Positions 1 to 7,292 are shown, numbered from the stretch's first letter. The stretch: DNA of 9,521 nt from Beijerinckiaceae bacterium (GCA_947458675.1 CANHAW010000051.1:1-9521); one strand, 5' to 3'. The notes: generated from the letters alone by a model not told the origin. Translations and numbers: made by a program.

Positions 1-1
1 C

Positions 2-1840
2 TATCGCGATCCGAAATCGGACATGCCGGCAACGCAATTTAACATGAAATGGGTTGAGCCTGCCGGCCTCGTCAAATTCGATTTTCTCGGCCTGAAAACA
101 CTGACGACGCTTTCGACGACGGTCGAGCTTTTGCGCAAGCGCGGCATTGAAGTCGATATCGGCAAAATTCCGCTCGACGACAAAAAGACCTATGACATGC
201 TCGGTCGCGGCGAGACGATTGGCGTGTTCCAGGTGGAATCGGCGGGCATGCGCAAGGCTTTGGCCGAAATGCGCGCCGACCGGCTGGAAGATATTATCGC
301 GCTTGTGGCGCTGTATCGACCAGGCCCCATGGCCAATATTCCAACCTATTGCGCGGTGAAACACGGCGAGATCGAAGCCGATTATATTCACCCGCTCATG
401 GAGCCGGTTCTGAAAGAAACCTGCGGCGTCATCATCTATCAGGAACAGGTGATGCAGATTGCGCAGATTCTTTCCGGCTATTCGCTGGGCGAAGCCGATC
501 TTTTGCGCCGCGCCATGGGCAAGAAAATCAAATCGGAAATGGATGCGCAGCGCGAGCGTTTCGTCAGCGGTGCGGTTGAGCGCAACATATCCGATACAAA
601 GTCCAATGAGATTTTCGATCTGCTGGCGAAATTCGCCGATTATGGTTTCAACAAATCGCATGCCGCCTGTTACGCTCTGATCGCCTATCAGACGGGTTGG
701 TTCAAAGCCAATTACCCGGTTGAATTTCTCGCCGCGTCGATGACGCTCGACAAATCGAACACCGACAAATTGTCCGAATTCCGCAATGAGGCGCGCCGGC
801 TTGGCATCAAGGTTGATCCGCCCTCGGTCAATCATTCGGGCGTCGATTTCGATGTGCATCAGGGTGCAGATGGCGTTCTGTCGATCCGCTATGCTTTTTC
901 TGCGGTGAAGGGTGTCGGCGAGGGGCAGGCAGCCTCCATTGTTGCCGCGCGTGGCAACAAGCCGTTCCGCGATCTTGGCGATTTTGCTGCGCGCATCAAT
1001 CCGCGCGAAGTCAACAAGCGTGTGCTCGAAAGTCTTGTGGCGGCCGGGGCCTTCGATGAGCTTGAGCCCGATCGCGCGCGGGCTTTTGCAGCGATGGAAA
1101 GCGTTTTGGCGATTGGCAATCGCGTGCAGGCGGAAAAATCGGGCGGGCAGGATTCATTATTCGGCGGCGCCAATCTGGAAGCTGAAAAAGTTGTTGCCCC
1201 GAAAGTTCCTGCATGGCCGGCGGCGGAGCGTTTGCGGCGCGAATTTGAAGCGGTCGGCTTCTTCCTGTCCGGTCATCCGCTCGATGATTATGCATCTGTG
1301 ATGCAGAAAATGCGGGTCGAGCGCTGGACCGATTTTGCCCGCGCGGTGAAACAGGGCGCCAGCGCAGCACGGTTGGCTGCGACCGTGCTCGATCGCGCCG
1401 AGCGCCGCACAAAGTCCGGCAGCAAGATGGGCATTGTCACTTTGTCCGATCCGACTGGGCAATATGAGGCCATTCTGTTCCAGGAAGGGCTCAACCAATA
1501 TCGCGACCTTCTGGAAAAGGGTGCGGTCGTGCTGGTGAGCCTGCAGGCCAATGTCGAGGGCGAGGATGTGCGCGCGCGCATCACGGCAGTGGAGCGGCTT
1601 GAGGAGGCGGCCCAGCGCGTCCAGAAGGGCCTGCGCGTTTTCATGCGGGATGAATCGCCCCTGTCTTCGCTGCAGGCCCGCCTGACCCAGCGCGGGGAGG
1701 GCGAGGTCTCATTGGTCCTGCTGCTGGATCGCGAACGCGGTGAGGTCGAGGTCAAATTGCCCGGCCGCTTCCAGGTCACGACCCAGGTGGCCGGGGCCAT
1801 CAAGGCCATTCCCGGCGTGGTCTCGGTCGAACATGTCTGA
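2..1840 (+). CDS. dnaE: DNA polymerase III alpha subunit, C-terminal part (5' truncated by window)
   Basis: This is the replicative DNA polymerase catalytic subunit, missing its N-terminal half because the reading frame is open to the window edge. A full protein would be roughly 1150 residues; 612 are present. The fragment begins in the palm domain: FDFLGLKTLT at fragment residues 26-35 carries the third catalytic Asp (D27, equivalent to E. coli D555). Polymerase motifs follow, such as YQEQVMQ (146-152), LRRAMGKK (168-175) and FNKSHAACYA (216-225). A helix-hairpin-helix region lies at about 290-350 (AVKGVGEGQA at 301-310). The pentapeptide QDSLF at 383-387 fits the internal beta-clamp-binding motif. 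An OB fold lies at about 455-530, followed by the small C-terminal domain. The first in-frame ATG, at 23, is an internal methionine, because coding similarity continues upstream (YRDPKSD). In E. coli dnaE lies downstream of the lpx genes; here it precedes rpsB. The family call is certain. Confidence 0.97.
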   Translation, partial: YRDPKSDMPATQFNMKWVEPAGLVKFDFLGLKTLTTLSTTVELLRKRGIEVDIGKIPLDDKKTYDMLGRGETIGVFQVESAGMRKALAEMRADRLEDIIALVALYRPGPMANIPTYCAVKHGEIEADYIHPLMEPVLKETCGVIIYQEQVMQIAQILSGYSLGEADLLRRAMGKKIKSEMDAQRERFVSGAVERNISDTKSNEIFDLLAKFADYGFNKSHAACYALIAYQTGWFKANYPVEFLAASMTLDKSNTDKLSEFRNEARRLGIKVDPPSVNHSGVDFDVHQGADGVLSIRYAFSAVKGVGEGQAASIVAARGNKPFRDLGDFAARINPREVNKRVLESLVAAGAFDELEPDRARAFAAMESVLAIGNRVQAEKSGGQDSLFGGANLEAEKVVAPKVPAWPAAERLRREFEAVGFFLSGHPLDDYASVMQKMRVERWTDFARAVKQGASAARLAATVLDRAERRTKSGSKMGIVTLSDPTGQYEAILFQEGLNQYRDLLEKGAVVLVSLQANVEGEDVRARITAVERLEEAAQRVQKGLRVFMRDESPLSSLQARLTQRGEGEVSLVLLLDRERGEVEVKLPGRFQVTTQVAGAIKAIPGVVSVEHV

Positions 1841-1841
1841 G

Positions 1842-1873
1842 GCCCGATCCTCAAGGGGCGGGCGAGGGGTTTT
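1842..1873 (+). terminator. Weak candidate terminator after dnaE
   Basis: Directly after the dnaE stop, GCCCG (1842-1846) can pair with CGGGC (1859-1863). Inside are an A/G mismatch, a G-U pair and two C-G pairs closing a UCAA loop. The only T-run is TTTT at 1870-1873, seven bases past the stem, so this is a poor intrinsic terminator. Read-through or Rho-dependent termination is equally possible. Confidence 0.25.
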
Positions 1874-1909
1874 GGGGCCCTGCGAGCGGCGGCTTTTTCG
1901 GGCAAAGCC

Positions 1910-1938
1910 TTGCGTCTTGGGGAAAGCTCCCCTATAAG
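1910..1938 (+). promoter_or_regulatory. Candidate housekeeping promoter for rpsB-tsf
   Basis: A -35 element TTGCGT (1910-1915) and a -10 element TATAAG (1933-1938) are separated by exactly 17 bp, a good match to the vegetative sigma-70 pattern. Transcription should start near 1945, giving an rpsB leader of about 100 nt. The segment after the -10 box (CGCGCCC, 1939-1945) is a GC-rich discriminator, a feature known from promoters of translation genes under stringent (ppGpp) control; that control is inference here. The position between dnaE and a ribosomal-protein operon supports the call. Confidence 0.65.
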
Positions 1939-1953
1939 CGCGCCCATCCCACA

Positions 1954-2048
1954 GGCGGAGCAGAGGCGGTCCTGATCCAAGGATCGCTCCGGTGGCTGGA
2001 TTTTTCCGGCCAAATCCTCCGCCGAGGCATAACCGGAGAAAGACAGAT
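1954..2048 (+). promoter_or_regulatory. Structured rpsB 5' leader with possible Shine-Dalgarno sequestration
   Basis: Three helices can be drawn that together form a three-way junction. The closing helix is GGCGGAG (1954-1960) with CTCCGCC (2017-2023). Hairpin 1 is GCGGTCC (1966-1972) with GGATCGC (1981-1987), including one G-U. Hairpin 2 is GGCTGGA (1994-2000) with TCCGGCC (2005-2011), including one G-U and a TTTT loop. The Shine-Dalgarno sequence GGAGAAAG (2035-2042 region) lies 6-8 nt before the ATG at 2049. TTTTTCCGG (2001-2009), the loop plus 3' arm of hairpin 2, can instead pair with CCGGAGAAA (2033-2041), nine pairs with one G-U, which would cover the ribosome-binding site. S2 is known to repress its own mRNA through the leader in gammaproteobacteria; whether this leader works that way is inference. 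The folding was done by hand without energies. Confidence 0.45.
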
Positions 2049-3065
2049 ATGGCATTGCCCGATTTCAACATGCGTGGCCTTCTCGAGGCCGGCGCCCATT
2101 TCGGCCACCAGGCACATCGCTGGAACCCGAAAATGGCCCCCTATATTTTCGGCACCCGCAACAACATCCACATCATCGATCTGGCGCAGACGGTTCCGCT
2201 GCTGCATCAGGCGCTGAAGGCTGTTTCGGATACGGTCGCCAAGGGCGGTCGCGTTCTGTTCGTCGGCACGAAGCGCCAGGCAGCCGATCAGATTGCTGAT
2301 GCTGCGCGCCGTTCGGCCCAGTATTACATCAATTCGCGTTGGCTCGGCGGCATGCTGACCAATTGGAAGACGATTTCGGGTTCGATCCAGCGCCTGCGCA
2401 AGCTTGACGAGCAGCTCTCGTCGGGCGCGTCCGGCCTGACCAAGAAAGAGCGCCTGCTGATGTCGCGCGAGCGCGACAAGCTGGAAAAGGCGCTCGGCGG
2501 TATCAAGGACATGGGCGGCACGCCCGACCTGATCTTCGTGATCGACACGAACAAGGAACAGCTCGCGATCAAGGAGGCCAATCGCCTTAATATTCCGGTC
2601 GCCGCCATTGTCGATTCCAATTGCGATCCCGATGGCATCCAGTTCCCGGTCCCCGGCAATGACGACGCCGGTCGCGCCATTGCGCTCTATTGCGATCTGA
2701 TCGCGCGCGCCGCCATTGACGGCATTTCGCGTGGCCAGGGTTCGTCGGGCGTCGATTTCGGCGCTTCTGTCGCCCCGGTTGAGCCGGTTCTGGCAGCTGC
2801 CCCGGCAGTTGCTGCTGCCGATTACGATGGCGCGCCGTTCGAATTGCTCTCCGCTCCGCGTGGCGCTCCCGACGATCTCGCCAAGCTGCAGGGCGTTGGT
2901 CCGCAGATCGTCAAGAAGCTCAACGACGCCGGCGTGTTCCACTACTGGCAGCTGGCTGCTATGGGCGCCGACGATGTCGCCAAGATCGATGGCGAGCTGA
3001 AGCTCAATGGCCGCATCGCTCGCGATGGCTGGGTTGACCAGGCGCGCGCGCTGATCTCCGCCTGA
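2049..3065 (+). CDS. rpsB: 30S ribosomal protein S2 with C-terminal helix-hairpin-helix extension
   Basis: S2 binds late in assembly at the head-body junction of the 30S subunit and helps S1 bind. The start at 2049 gives the classic N-terminus [20 protein letters not shown] and follows a Shine-Dalgarno GGAGAAAG; the open frame continues upstream to 1992, but only as leader sequence. The S2 core spans about residues 1-230: [13 protein letters not shown] (17-29), FVGTKRQA (71-78), [10 protein letters not shown] (97-106), [12 protein letters not shown] (159-170), and [14 protein letters not shown] (182-195). The protein is 338 residues against 241 in E. coli. The surplus is an Ala/Pro/Val-rich linker (about 236-270) followed by a compact domain at 274-338, [18 protein letters not shown] onward, with the GVGP hairpin typical of helix-hairpin-helix folds. 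Comparable extensions occur in S2 of some Hyphomicrobiales and resemble the tail of their L21; the function is unknown. It probably forms one transcription unit with tsf. Confidence 0.97.
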   Translation: MALPDFNMRGLLEAGAHFGHQAHRWNPKMAPYIFGTRNNIHIIDLAQTVPLLHQALKAVSDTVAKGGRVLFVGTKRQAADQIADAARRSAQYYINSRWLGGMLTNWKTISGSIQRLRKLDEQLSSGASGLTKKERLLMSRERDKLEKALGGIKDMGGTPDLIFVIDTNKEQLAIKEANRLNIPVAAIVDSNCDPDGIQFPVPGNDDAGRAIALYCDLIARAAIDGISRGQGSSGVDFGASVAPVEPVLAAAPAVAAADYDGAPFELLSAPRGAPDDLAKLQGVGPQIVKKLNDAGVFHYWQLAAMGADDVAKIDGELKLNGRIARDGWVDQARALISA

Positions 3066-3089
3066 TCGCGGCCGATTGAAGAGGCTTGG

Positions 3090-3124
3090 CGGCGGCGGGC
3101 AGACGCCCGCCGTTGTCGTTTCTT
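3090..3124 (+). terminator. Partial terminator or attenuator between rpsB and tsf
   Basis: Bases 3090-3100 pair with 3105-3115 around an AGAC loop (3101-3104). The core is GGCGGGC/GCCCGCC (7 bp), extended outward by C-G, two G-U and C-G pairs to 11 bp. The following bases, TCGTTTCTT, are only partly T-rich, so leaky termination seems more likely than full termination. A leaky site here would lower tsf expression relative to rpsB, as known for the E. coli rpsB-tsf operon. The fold is visible in the sequence; the activity is inference. Confidence 0.5.
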
Positions 3125-3156
3125 CCGCTCGTCACAATTTTCCGCTGAAATTTTCG

Positions 3157-3187
3157 GGATCGCCGGGCAAAAGCCCTGAGCCGATCC
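3157..3187 (+). promoter_or_regulatory. Hairpin just upstream of the tsf ribosome-binding site
   Basis: GGATCG (3157-3162) pairs perfectly with CGATCC (3182-3187). Inside it, GGGC (3165-3168) pairs with GCCC (3173-3176) around an AAAA loop, with an asymmetric internal loop between the two stems. The structure ends 8 bases before the tsf Shine-Dalgarno AGGGTGAG (3195-3202). It has no T-run, so it is not an intrinsic terminator. It could insulate the ribosome-binding site, protect a processed mRNA end, or bind a regulator; none of these can be shown here. I saw no convincing promoter in the rpsB-tsf gap. Confidence 0.35.
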
Positions 3188-3205
3188 ACAACAAAGGGTG
3201 AGACA

Positions 3206-4126
3206 ATGTCCAATGTCACCGCCGCCATGGTGAAGGATCTTCGCGAGAAGACCGGCGCCGGCATGATGGATTGCAAGAATGCGCTGAACGAGACCAATGG
3301 CGACATCGAGGCCGCCATCGATTGGCTGCGCAAGAAGGGCCTTTCGAAGGCCGCCAAAAAGTCCGACCGCGTTGCCGCCGAGGGCCTTGTCGCCATTTCG
3401 GTCAAGGGAACGCGCGGCGTTGTGGCCGAAGTCAATTCGGAAACGGATTTCGTGGCCCGCAACAGCGACTTCCAGGCGCTGGCGAAAAACATCACCGGCG
3501 TCATCGTCGGTACCGGCAATGCCGATGTCGAAGCGGTGAAGGCTGCGGCCTATCCGGCCGGCGGCACGGTGGCGGAGGCCATTGCCAATAATATCGCCAC
3601 GATCGGCGAAAACATGACGCTGCGTCGCGCCGCCGTTCTCGATGTGAATGCAGGCGCCATCGGCGCTTACATCCACAATGCGATCAGCGACGGTCTGGGC
3701 AAGATCGGTGTCATCGTGGCTCTGGAATCGACCGGCAGCGCCGATGTTCTGGCCGATCTCGGCCGCAAGATCGCAATGCATGTTGCAGCCGCCTCGCCGC
3801 TGGCGCTCGAGGCCTCGCAGCTCGACAAGGCCGTTCTTGAACGCGAAGCTAATGTGTTGCGTGAAAAGAACGCCGGTAAGCCCGCGAACGTGCTCGAGAA
3901 AATCGTCGAGTCCGGCCTGAAGACCTATTACAAGGAAGTCTGCCTGCTCGATCAGGCCTTCATCCACGAGCCCTCCAAGACCGTGTCGCAGATCGTCGCC
4001 GAAGCGGGCAAGACTGCCGGTGCGCCGGTCGCGCTCAAGGGCTTCGTCCGCTTTGCTTTGGGCGAGGGCATCGAGAAGGCGGAATCGGATTTTGCGGCGG
4101 AAGTCGCATCGATGAGCAAAAGCTGA
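3206..4126 (+). CDS. tsf: Translation elongation factor Ts
   Basis: EF-Ts recycles EF-Tu in the cytosol by catalysing GDP release. The ATG at 3206 follows the Shine-Dalgarno AGGGTGAG and gives [20 protein letters not shown], the standard N-terminus. The N-terminal UBA-like domain covers about residues 1-55, with the signature [12 protein letters not shown] (16-27). The second signature, ETDFVARN (79-86), is the segment that contacts EF-Tu to displace Mg2+. Two core subdomains follow, and the C-terminal module contains [17 protein letters not shown]. The length is 306 residues, slightly longer than E. coli (283) and normal for alphaproteobacteria. It lies 140 bp after rpsB, with hairpins between them, and is closed by a strong terminator. 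No anomalies are visible. Confidence 0.98.
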   Translation: MSNVTAAMVKDLREKTGAGMMDCKNALNETNGDIEAAIDWLRKKGLSKAAKKSDRVAAEGLVAISVKGTRGVVAEVNSETDFVARNSDFQALAKNITGVIVGTGNADVEAVKAAAYPAGGTVAEAIANNIATIGENMTLRRAAVLDVNAGAIGAYIHNAISDGLGKIGVIVALESTGSADVLADLGRKIAMHVAAASPLALEASQLDKAVLEREANVLREKNAGKPANVLEKIVESGLKTYYKEVCLLDQAFIHEPSKTVSQIVAEAGKTAGAPVALKGFVRFALGEGIEKAESDFAAEVASMSKS

Positions 4127-4146
4127 GCCTTACGGCTTCGCTTAAG

Positions 4147-4174
4147 AAGGCGGCCCCTCGGGGCCGCCTTTTTT
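4147..4174 (+). terminator. Strong Rho-independent terminator of the rpsB-tsf unit
   Basis: AAGGCGGCCC (4147-4156) pairs perfectly with GGGCCGCCTT (4161-4170) around a CTCG loop, giving a 10-bp GC-rich stem. A run of six T (4169-4174) follows. This is the clearest terminator in the window, 20 bp after the tsf stop. It implies that pyrH and the genes behind it need their own promoter or depend on read-through. Confidence 0.9.
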
Positions 4175-4212
4175 GTGAGCGGGTAGCGGGAGCGCGCGAC
4201 TCGCACTAGACA

Positions 4213-4256
4213 TTGCCGCTTGAGAAGACAATCGTTAGGTCGGGCGATATGGCCCG
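4213..4256 (+). promoter_or_regulatory. Likely pyrH promoter region; exact elements uncertain
   Basis: Because a strong terminator precedes it, a promoter for the pyrH operon is expected between 4175 and 4260. Two weak candidates are visible: TTGCCG (4213-4218) with TTAGGT (4235-4240) at 16 bp, and TTGAGA (4220-4225) with CGATAT (4245-4250) at 19 bp. A small perfect inverted repeat, CGGGC-GATATG-GCCCG (4241-4256), overlaps the second -10 candidate and sits just before the ribosome-binding site. It could be an operator or an mRNA hairpin. I cannot choose between these from the sequence alone. Confidence 0.25.
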
Positions 4257-4260
4257 CCAG

Positions 4261-4268
4261 GGAGGTGA
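4261..4268 (+). promoter_or_regulatory. Ribosome-binding site deciding the pyrH start
   Basis: GGAGGTGA is a near-perfect anti-16S match directly before the ATG at 4270. It decides the start against the in-frame TTG at 4213 and ATG at 4249, neither of which has a comparable site. Confidence 0.85.
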
Positions 4269-4269
4269 C

Positions 4270-4998
4270 ATGTCCGTTTCCAATGCCAGACCTGAGTGGA
4301 AACGAGTCATCGTCAAATTGTCCGGCGAGGCGCTGATGGGCCCGCTCACCCACGGCCTGCATCAGGACACGGTCAAGCGCATCGCTACCGATCTTGCTGC
4401 GACCGCCGCAATGGGCGTCGAGATTGGCGTGGTTGTGGGCGGCGGCAATTTTTTCCGCGGCATTCAGGGTGCAGACAAGGGGATCGAGCGCGCCCGCGCG
4501 GATTCCATCGGCATGCTGGCGACCGTCATGAATGCGCTGGCTATGGAGCAGGCGATCGAGGCGGCTGGCCATTCGGCCCGCGCCCTCTCGGCAGTGCCCA
4601 TGCCCGCCGTTTGCCAGCCTTTTTCGCGTCAGGCCGCACTCAACCACCTCCACAAAAGGCGCGTTGTGGTTTTGGCGGGCGGCACTGGCAATCCCTTCTT
4701 CACGACAGATACAGGCGCAGTCCTGCGGGCGGCCGAATTATCGGCCGATGCGGTGATGAAGGCGACGCAGGTCGACGGCGTCTATACGGCCGATCCGAAG
4801 AAAGATCCGTCCGCCACCCGTTATGAGCGACTGACCCATGATCAGGCCATATCTCAAAACCTCGCGGTGATGGATACGGCTGCCTTCGCGCTTGCCCGCG
4901 AGAACCGGATCCCGATAATCGTTTTCTCGATTGCCGGACCCGGTGCCATTACGGGCGCGCTGACAGGTGAAAATCCCGCGACTTTAGTCGTGCCCTAG
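4270..4998 (+). CDS. pyrH: Uridylate kinase (UMP kinase)
   Basis: PyrH phosphorylates UMP to UDP with ATP, the entry to UTP and CTP synthesis. It is a bacterial hexameric amino-acid-kinase-fold enzyme, unrelated to eukaryotic UMP/CMP kinases. The chosen start gives 242 residues, against 241 in E. coli, and the N-terminus MSVSNARPEWKRVIVKLSGE. Motifs seen: phosphate-binding KLSGEAL (16-22), VVGGGNFFRG (55-64), the UMP-site region DSIGMLATVMNALAM (78-92), GGTGNPFFTTDT (137-148), and the nucleotide-binding segment VDGVYTADPKKDP (168-180). All are intact. The neighbouring order pyrH-frr is conserved across most bacteria. Sixty bases separate its stop from the frr start, with no convincing terminator, so the two are probably co-transcribed. 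In other bacteria PyrH is regulated allosterically by GTP and UTP. Confidence 0.98.
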   Translation: MSVSNARPEWKRVIVKLSGEALMGPLTHGLHQDTVKRIATDLAATAAMGVEIGVVVGGGNFFRGIQGADKGIERARADSIGMLATVMNALAMEQAIEAAGHSARALSAVPMPAVCQPFSRQAALNHLHKRRVVVLAGGTGNPFFTTDTGAVLRAAELSADAVMKATQVDGVYTADPKKDPSATRYERLTHDQAISQNLAVMDTAAFALARENRIPIIVFSIAGPGAITGALTGENPATLVVP

Positions 4999-5047
4999 GC
5001 GCCTTTTCGCCGGACGACAAACGGCGCAAGACGTGAGACAATCCGAC

Positions 5048-5053
5048 AGGAAG
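5048..5053 (+). promoter_or_regulatory. Ribosome-binding site deciding the frr start
   Basis: AGGAAG lies 5 bases before the ATG at 5059. An in-frame GTG at 5053 overlaps this site and so cannot be the start, which makes the protein two residues shorter than the longest open frame. Confidence 0.75.
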
Positions 5054-5058
5054 TGACA

Positions 5059-5622
5059 ATGAGTGTTGCACAATTCGATCTAGCCGACATCAAGCGGCGC
5101 ATGCAGGGCTCCATCGCCTCGCTCAAGCACGAGCTGAACGGCCTGCGCACGGGCCGCGCATCGGCGACGCTTGTCGAGCCCGTGATGGTCAATGCCTATG
5201 GATCGATGATGCCCCTGAGCCAGGTGGCGACGGTTTCGGTACCCGAGCCCCGCATGATTGCCGTGCAGGTTTGGGACAAGGGCATGGTCGGCGCCGTCGA
5301 CAAGGCGATCCGCGATTCCAATCTCGGTCTCTCGCCCACAATCGAGGGGCAGATTTTGCGCATCCGCATTCCCGAGCTCAATGAGCAGCGCCGCAAGGAA
5401 TTGGTGAAAATTGCGCATAAATATTCCGAAGAGGCCCGCATCGCCGTGCGCCATGTGCGTCGCGACGGGATCGACGTTTTGAAAAAGCTCCTCAAGGACA
5501 AGGTCATCGGCGAAGATGACGAGAAGCGTCAGGCCAATGACGTCCAGAAGGCGACCGACGCCCATATTGCTGAAATCGAGCAGGTGCTGGCCGCCAAGGA
5601 AAAGGAAATCATGCAAATTTAG
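5059..5622 (+). CDS. frr: Ribosome recycling factor
   Basis: RRF works with EF-G to split the post-termination ribosome so that subunits and mRNA can be reused. The product is 187 residues (E. coli 185). It shows the two-domain layout: three-helix bundle domain I from residues 1-30 and 105-187, and beta domain II from about 31-104. Motifs seen: [10 protein letters not shown] (26-35), [12 protein letters not shown] (62-73), [16 protein letters not shown] (102-117), and [14 protein letters not shown] (131-144), whose arginine-rich helix contacts 23S rRNA. The C-terminal helix is strongly charged, as usual. The stop is 33 bp before the uppS start. No anomalies are visible. Confidence 0.98.
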   Translation: MSVAQFDLADIKRRMQGSIASLKHELNGLRTGRASATLVEPVMVNAYGSMMPLSQVATVSVPEPRMIAVQVWDKGMVGAVDKAIRDSNLGLSPTIEGQILRIRIPELNEQRRKELVKIAHKYSEEARIAVRHVRRDGIDVLKKLLKDKVIGEDDEKRQANDVQKATDAHIAEIEQVLAAKEKEIMQI

Positions 5623-5655
5623 GCATGTCTTGGCGCATCGGAGTTAGCCTCGCCC

Positions 5656-6420
5656 ATGAATCCCGTCACGGATCCGCGCAAAATGCCAGAGACCCAGAGA
5701 TTGCCGCGCCATGTCGGCATCATCATGGACGGCAATGGTCGCTGGGCAGCGTCGCGCTCCCTGCCGCGCGTGGAGGGGCATAGACGCGGCGTTGAGGCAG
5801 TCCGGCGCACAGTGCGCGCAGCCGGCGACCTCGGGATTGAATTTCTGACCCTCTATTCCTTTTCTATCGAAAACTGGTCGCGTCCGCCCAATGAGGTCTC
5901 CGACCTGATCGGCCTGCTGAAACGTTTCATCCGCATCGATCTCGCCGACCTGCATCGCAGCCAGGTGCGCGTGCGGATTATCGGCATTCGCGAAGGCCTG
6001 TCTGCCGATCTGGTCAATTTGCTCGACGAAGCCGAGGAGCTGACCCGCCACAACAAGGGCCTGACGCTCGTCATCGCCTTCAATTACGGCGCCCGGCAGG
6101 AAATTGCCGATGCCGCGCGGGCCCTTGCGAAAAAGGTACAGGCCGGCCTGCTCGATCCCGATGCGATCGGGCCGGACGATATTGCCGCCCATCTCTACAC
6201 GTCGGGCATTCCCGATCCCGATCTGATCATCCGCACATCGGGCGAACAGCGGCTGTCCAATTTCCTGCTGTGGCAGGCCGCCTATTCGGAATTCGTCTTC
6301 ATGCCGATCCACTGGCCCGAATTTGATGCAGCAGCCTTGCAGGAGGCTTTGCGCGAATATGGGTCGCGCGAACGCCGGTTTGGCGGCCTTGTGTCGCGCA
6401 ATGCGATGACGGGCTCATGA
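5656..6420 (+). CDS. uppS: Undecaprenyl-diphosphate synthase (di-trans,poly-cis)
   Basis: UppS adds eight cis isoprene units from IPP to farnesyl diphosphate, making the C55 carrier used for peptidoglycan and surface polysaccharides. It is a peripheral enzyme at the inner membrane. The product is 254 residues (E. coli 253). Motifs: P-loop-like MDGNGRWA (24-31) with the catalytic Asp25, [10 protein letters not shown] (68-77), [10 protein letters not shown] (141-150), and [15 protein letters not shown] (191-205), ending in the conserved Glu of SEFVF (211-215). All key residues are present. Only a modest Shine-Dalgarno (CGGAG, 5639-5643) is seen, 12 bases before the ATG. An alternative ATG at 5686 has no better site and lies close to the conserved core. 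The stop overlaps the cdsA start by 4 bp (ATGA). In E. coli dxr lies before uppS; here dxr follows cdsA. Confidence 0.97.
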   Translation: MNPVTDPRKMPETQRLPRHVGIIMDGNGRWAASRSLPRVEGHRRGVEAVRRTVRAAGDLGIEFLTLYSFSIENWSRPPNEVSDLIGLLKRFIRIDLADLHRSQVRVRIIGIREGLSADLVNLLDEAEELTRHNKGLTLVIAFNYGARQEIADAARALAKKVQAGLLDPDAIGPDDIAAHLYTSGIPDPDLIIRTSGEQRLSNFLLWQAAYSEFVFMPIHWPEFDAAALQEALREYGSRERRFGGLVSRNAMTGS

Positions 6421-7283
6421 TCGAGCAACCGGCGGCATCACCGAAACAGGCGACGAAACCGCAATCCATTCTGGGCGATCTGGGTCCGCGCCTCCTGTCG
6501 GCCATTGTCATGGTGGTCGCGGCGCTGGGCAGTCTTTTTGCTGGTGGCTTCGTCTTTACCGCCTTCTGGCTTGCAGCTGCCGTTGCGATCCATTGGGAAT
6601 GGCAGCGCATGACCGGTGGGCCGTCGGAGAAAATCCGCCTCTATGGTGGCGGGCTGCTTATCGCCTTGGTGGCGGGTCTGGCGGGTCTGGGTGCCTATGA
6701 CAGCGCTCTGCTTTTGTTGATGGGCGGCGCTGTTTCGCTGGCTCTCTATCAAAGCGGGGCGACACGGTTCTGGAATGCGGGCGGCATTTTTTACGCGGGC
6801 GCGCTCGTTCTGGCCGTCGTCTTCCTGCGCAATTCCACCTTCCTTGGGATCGAAAGCATCCTCTGGCTTTTCGCCATCGTCTGGGGGACGGACATTATGG
6901 CCTATTTCGGCGGGCGCCTGATCGGCGGGCCGAAATTATGTCCACGCATCTCTCCGGCCAAGACATGGTCCGGCTTTATCGTCGGCATCAGCTGCGGTGC
7001 ATTGCTGGGGCTTGGCGTGCTATGGTTGCGCGATGTGCCGCTCCAGCCTGTGCCTTTCCTCCTGCTGGGTCTTTTCGCCGGCGCCTTGGCGCAAGGCGGC
7101 GATCTGTTCGAATCCTTCATGAAACGGCGCTATGGCATGAAGGATTCCAGCCGTCTTATTCCTGGCCATGGTGGCGTGATGGACAGGCTCGACGGATTTA
7201 TCGCAGCCGCTGTTCTGGCTGCTTTGATCGGCGCGCAGCGCGGCGGTCCGATTGCGCCTGGCAATGGGCTTTTTATCTGGTAG
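6417..7283 (+). CDS. cdsA: Phosphatidate cytidylyltransferase (CDP-diacylglycerol synthase)
   Basis: CdsA joins phosphatidic acid and CTP to give CDP-diacylglycerol, the precursor of the major phospholipids, in the inner membrane. The protein has 288 residues. It has a short soluble N-terminus (about 1-23) and then many hydrophobic segments, for example at about 24-57, 78-110, 124-136, 145-163, 186-204, 212-226 and 260-271. The family signature lies at 233-259: [11 protein letters not shown] (233-243) followed by [12 protein letters not shown] (248-259), with the Lys, Asp and metal-binding Asp residues intact. A second conserved block, [16 protein letters not shown] (156-171) and SPAKTWSG (179-186), is also present. 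The start codon overlaps the uppS stop, so translation is probably coupled; no strong ribosome-binding site is seen. dxr begins 9 bp after the stop. Confidence 0.97.
   Translation: MIEQPAASPKQATKPQSILGDLGPRLLSAIVMVVAALGSLFAGGFVFTAFWLAAAVAIHWEWQRMTGGPSEKIRLYGGGLLIALVAGLAGLGAYDSALLLLMGGAVSLALYQSGATRFWNAGGIFYAGALVLAVVFLRNSTFLGIESILWLFAIVWGTDIMAYFGGRLIGGPKLCPRISPAKTWSGFIVGISCGALLGLGVLWLRDVPLQPVPFLLLGLFAGALAQGGDLFESFMKRRYGMKDSSRLIPGHGGVMDRLDGFIAAAVLAALIGAQRGGPIAPGNGLFIW
6672..6689 (+). repeat. Short 9-bp perfect tandem repeat inside cdsA
   Basis: GCGGGTCTG occurs twice in direct succession, encoding the alternating AGLAGL stretch in a membrane segment of CdsA (residues 86-91). It keeps the reading frame and is most likely a local sequence accident. 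Confidence 0.6.
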
Positions 7284-7292
7284 GCGTTAGGG

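Noticed and set aside
1891..1909. Inverted repeat GGCTTT-N7-AAAGCC just before the rpsB -35 box
   Set aside because: The stem is only 6 bp with no T-run after it. It could be a regulator site, but nothing else supports that, so it is not annotated.
1992..2048. An upstream extension of the rpsB frame to 1992
   Set aside because: S2 proteins begin at MALPDFNMR, preceded here by a proper ribosome-binding site. The upstream codons are leader RNA.
1288..2055. A 255-codon minus-strand open frame opposite the dnaE end and the intergenic region
   Set aside because: Most of it is antisense to the dnaE OB fold and C-terminus, and its Arg/Ser-rich sequence resembles no known family.
1932..2942. A 336-codon minus-strand open frame opposite rpsB and its leader
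   Set aside because: It is the antisense shadow of rpsB, has no recognisable domain, and runs through the rpsB promoter and leader.
2942..3967. A 341-codon minus-strand open frame opposite rpsB end and tsf
   Set aside because: It is antisense to conserved tsf, and its composition mirrors the complementary strand. No domain is recognisable.
4213..4269. A longer PyrH starting at TTG 4213 or ATG 4249
   Set aside because: The ATG at 4270 has a near-perfect Shine-Dalgarno and gives the usual length and N-terminus. The upstream candidates have neither.
4999..5027. Short competing inverted repeats in the pyrH-frr gap (GCGCC/GGCGC and CGCCG/CGGCG)
   Set aside because: The stems are only 5 bp with long loops and no T-tract, at a level expected by chance in GC-rich DNA.
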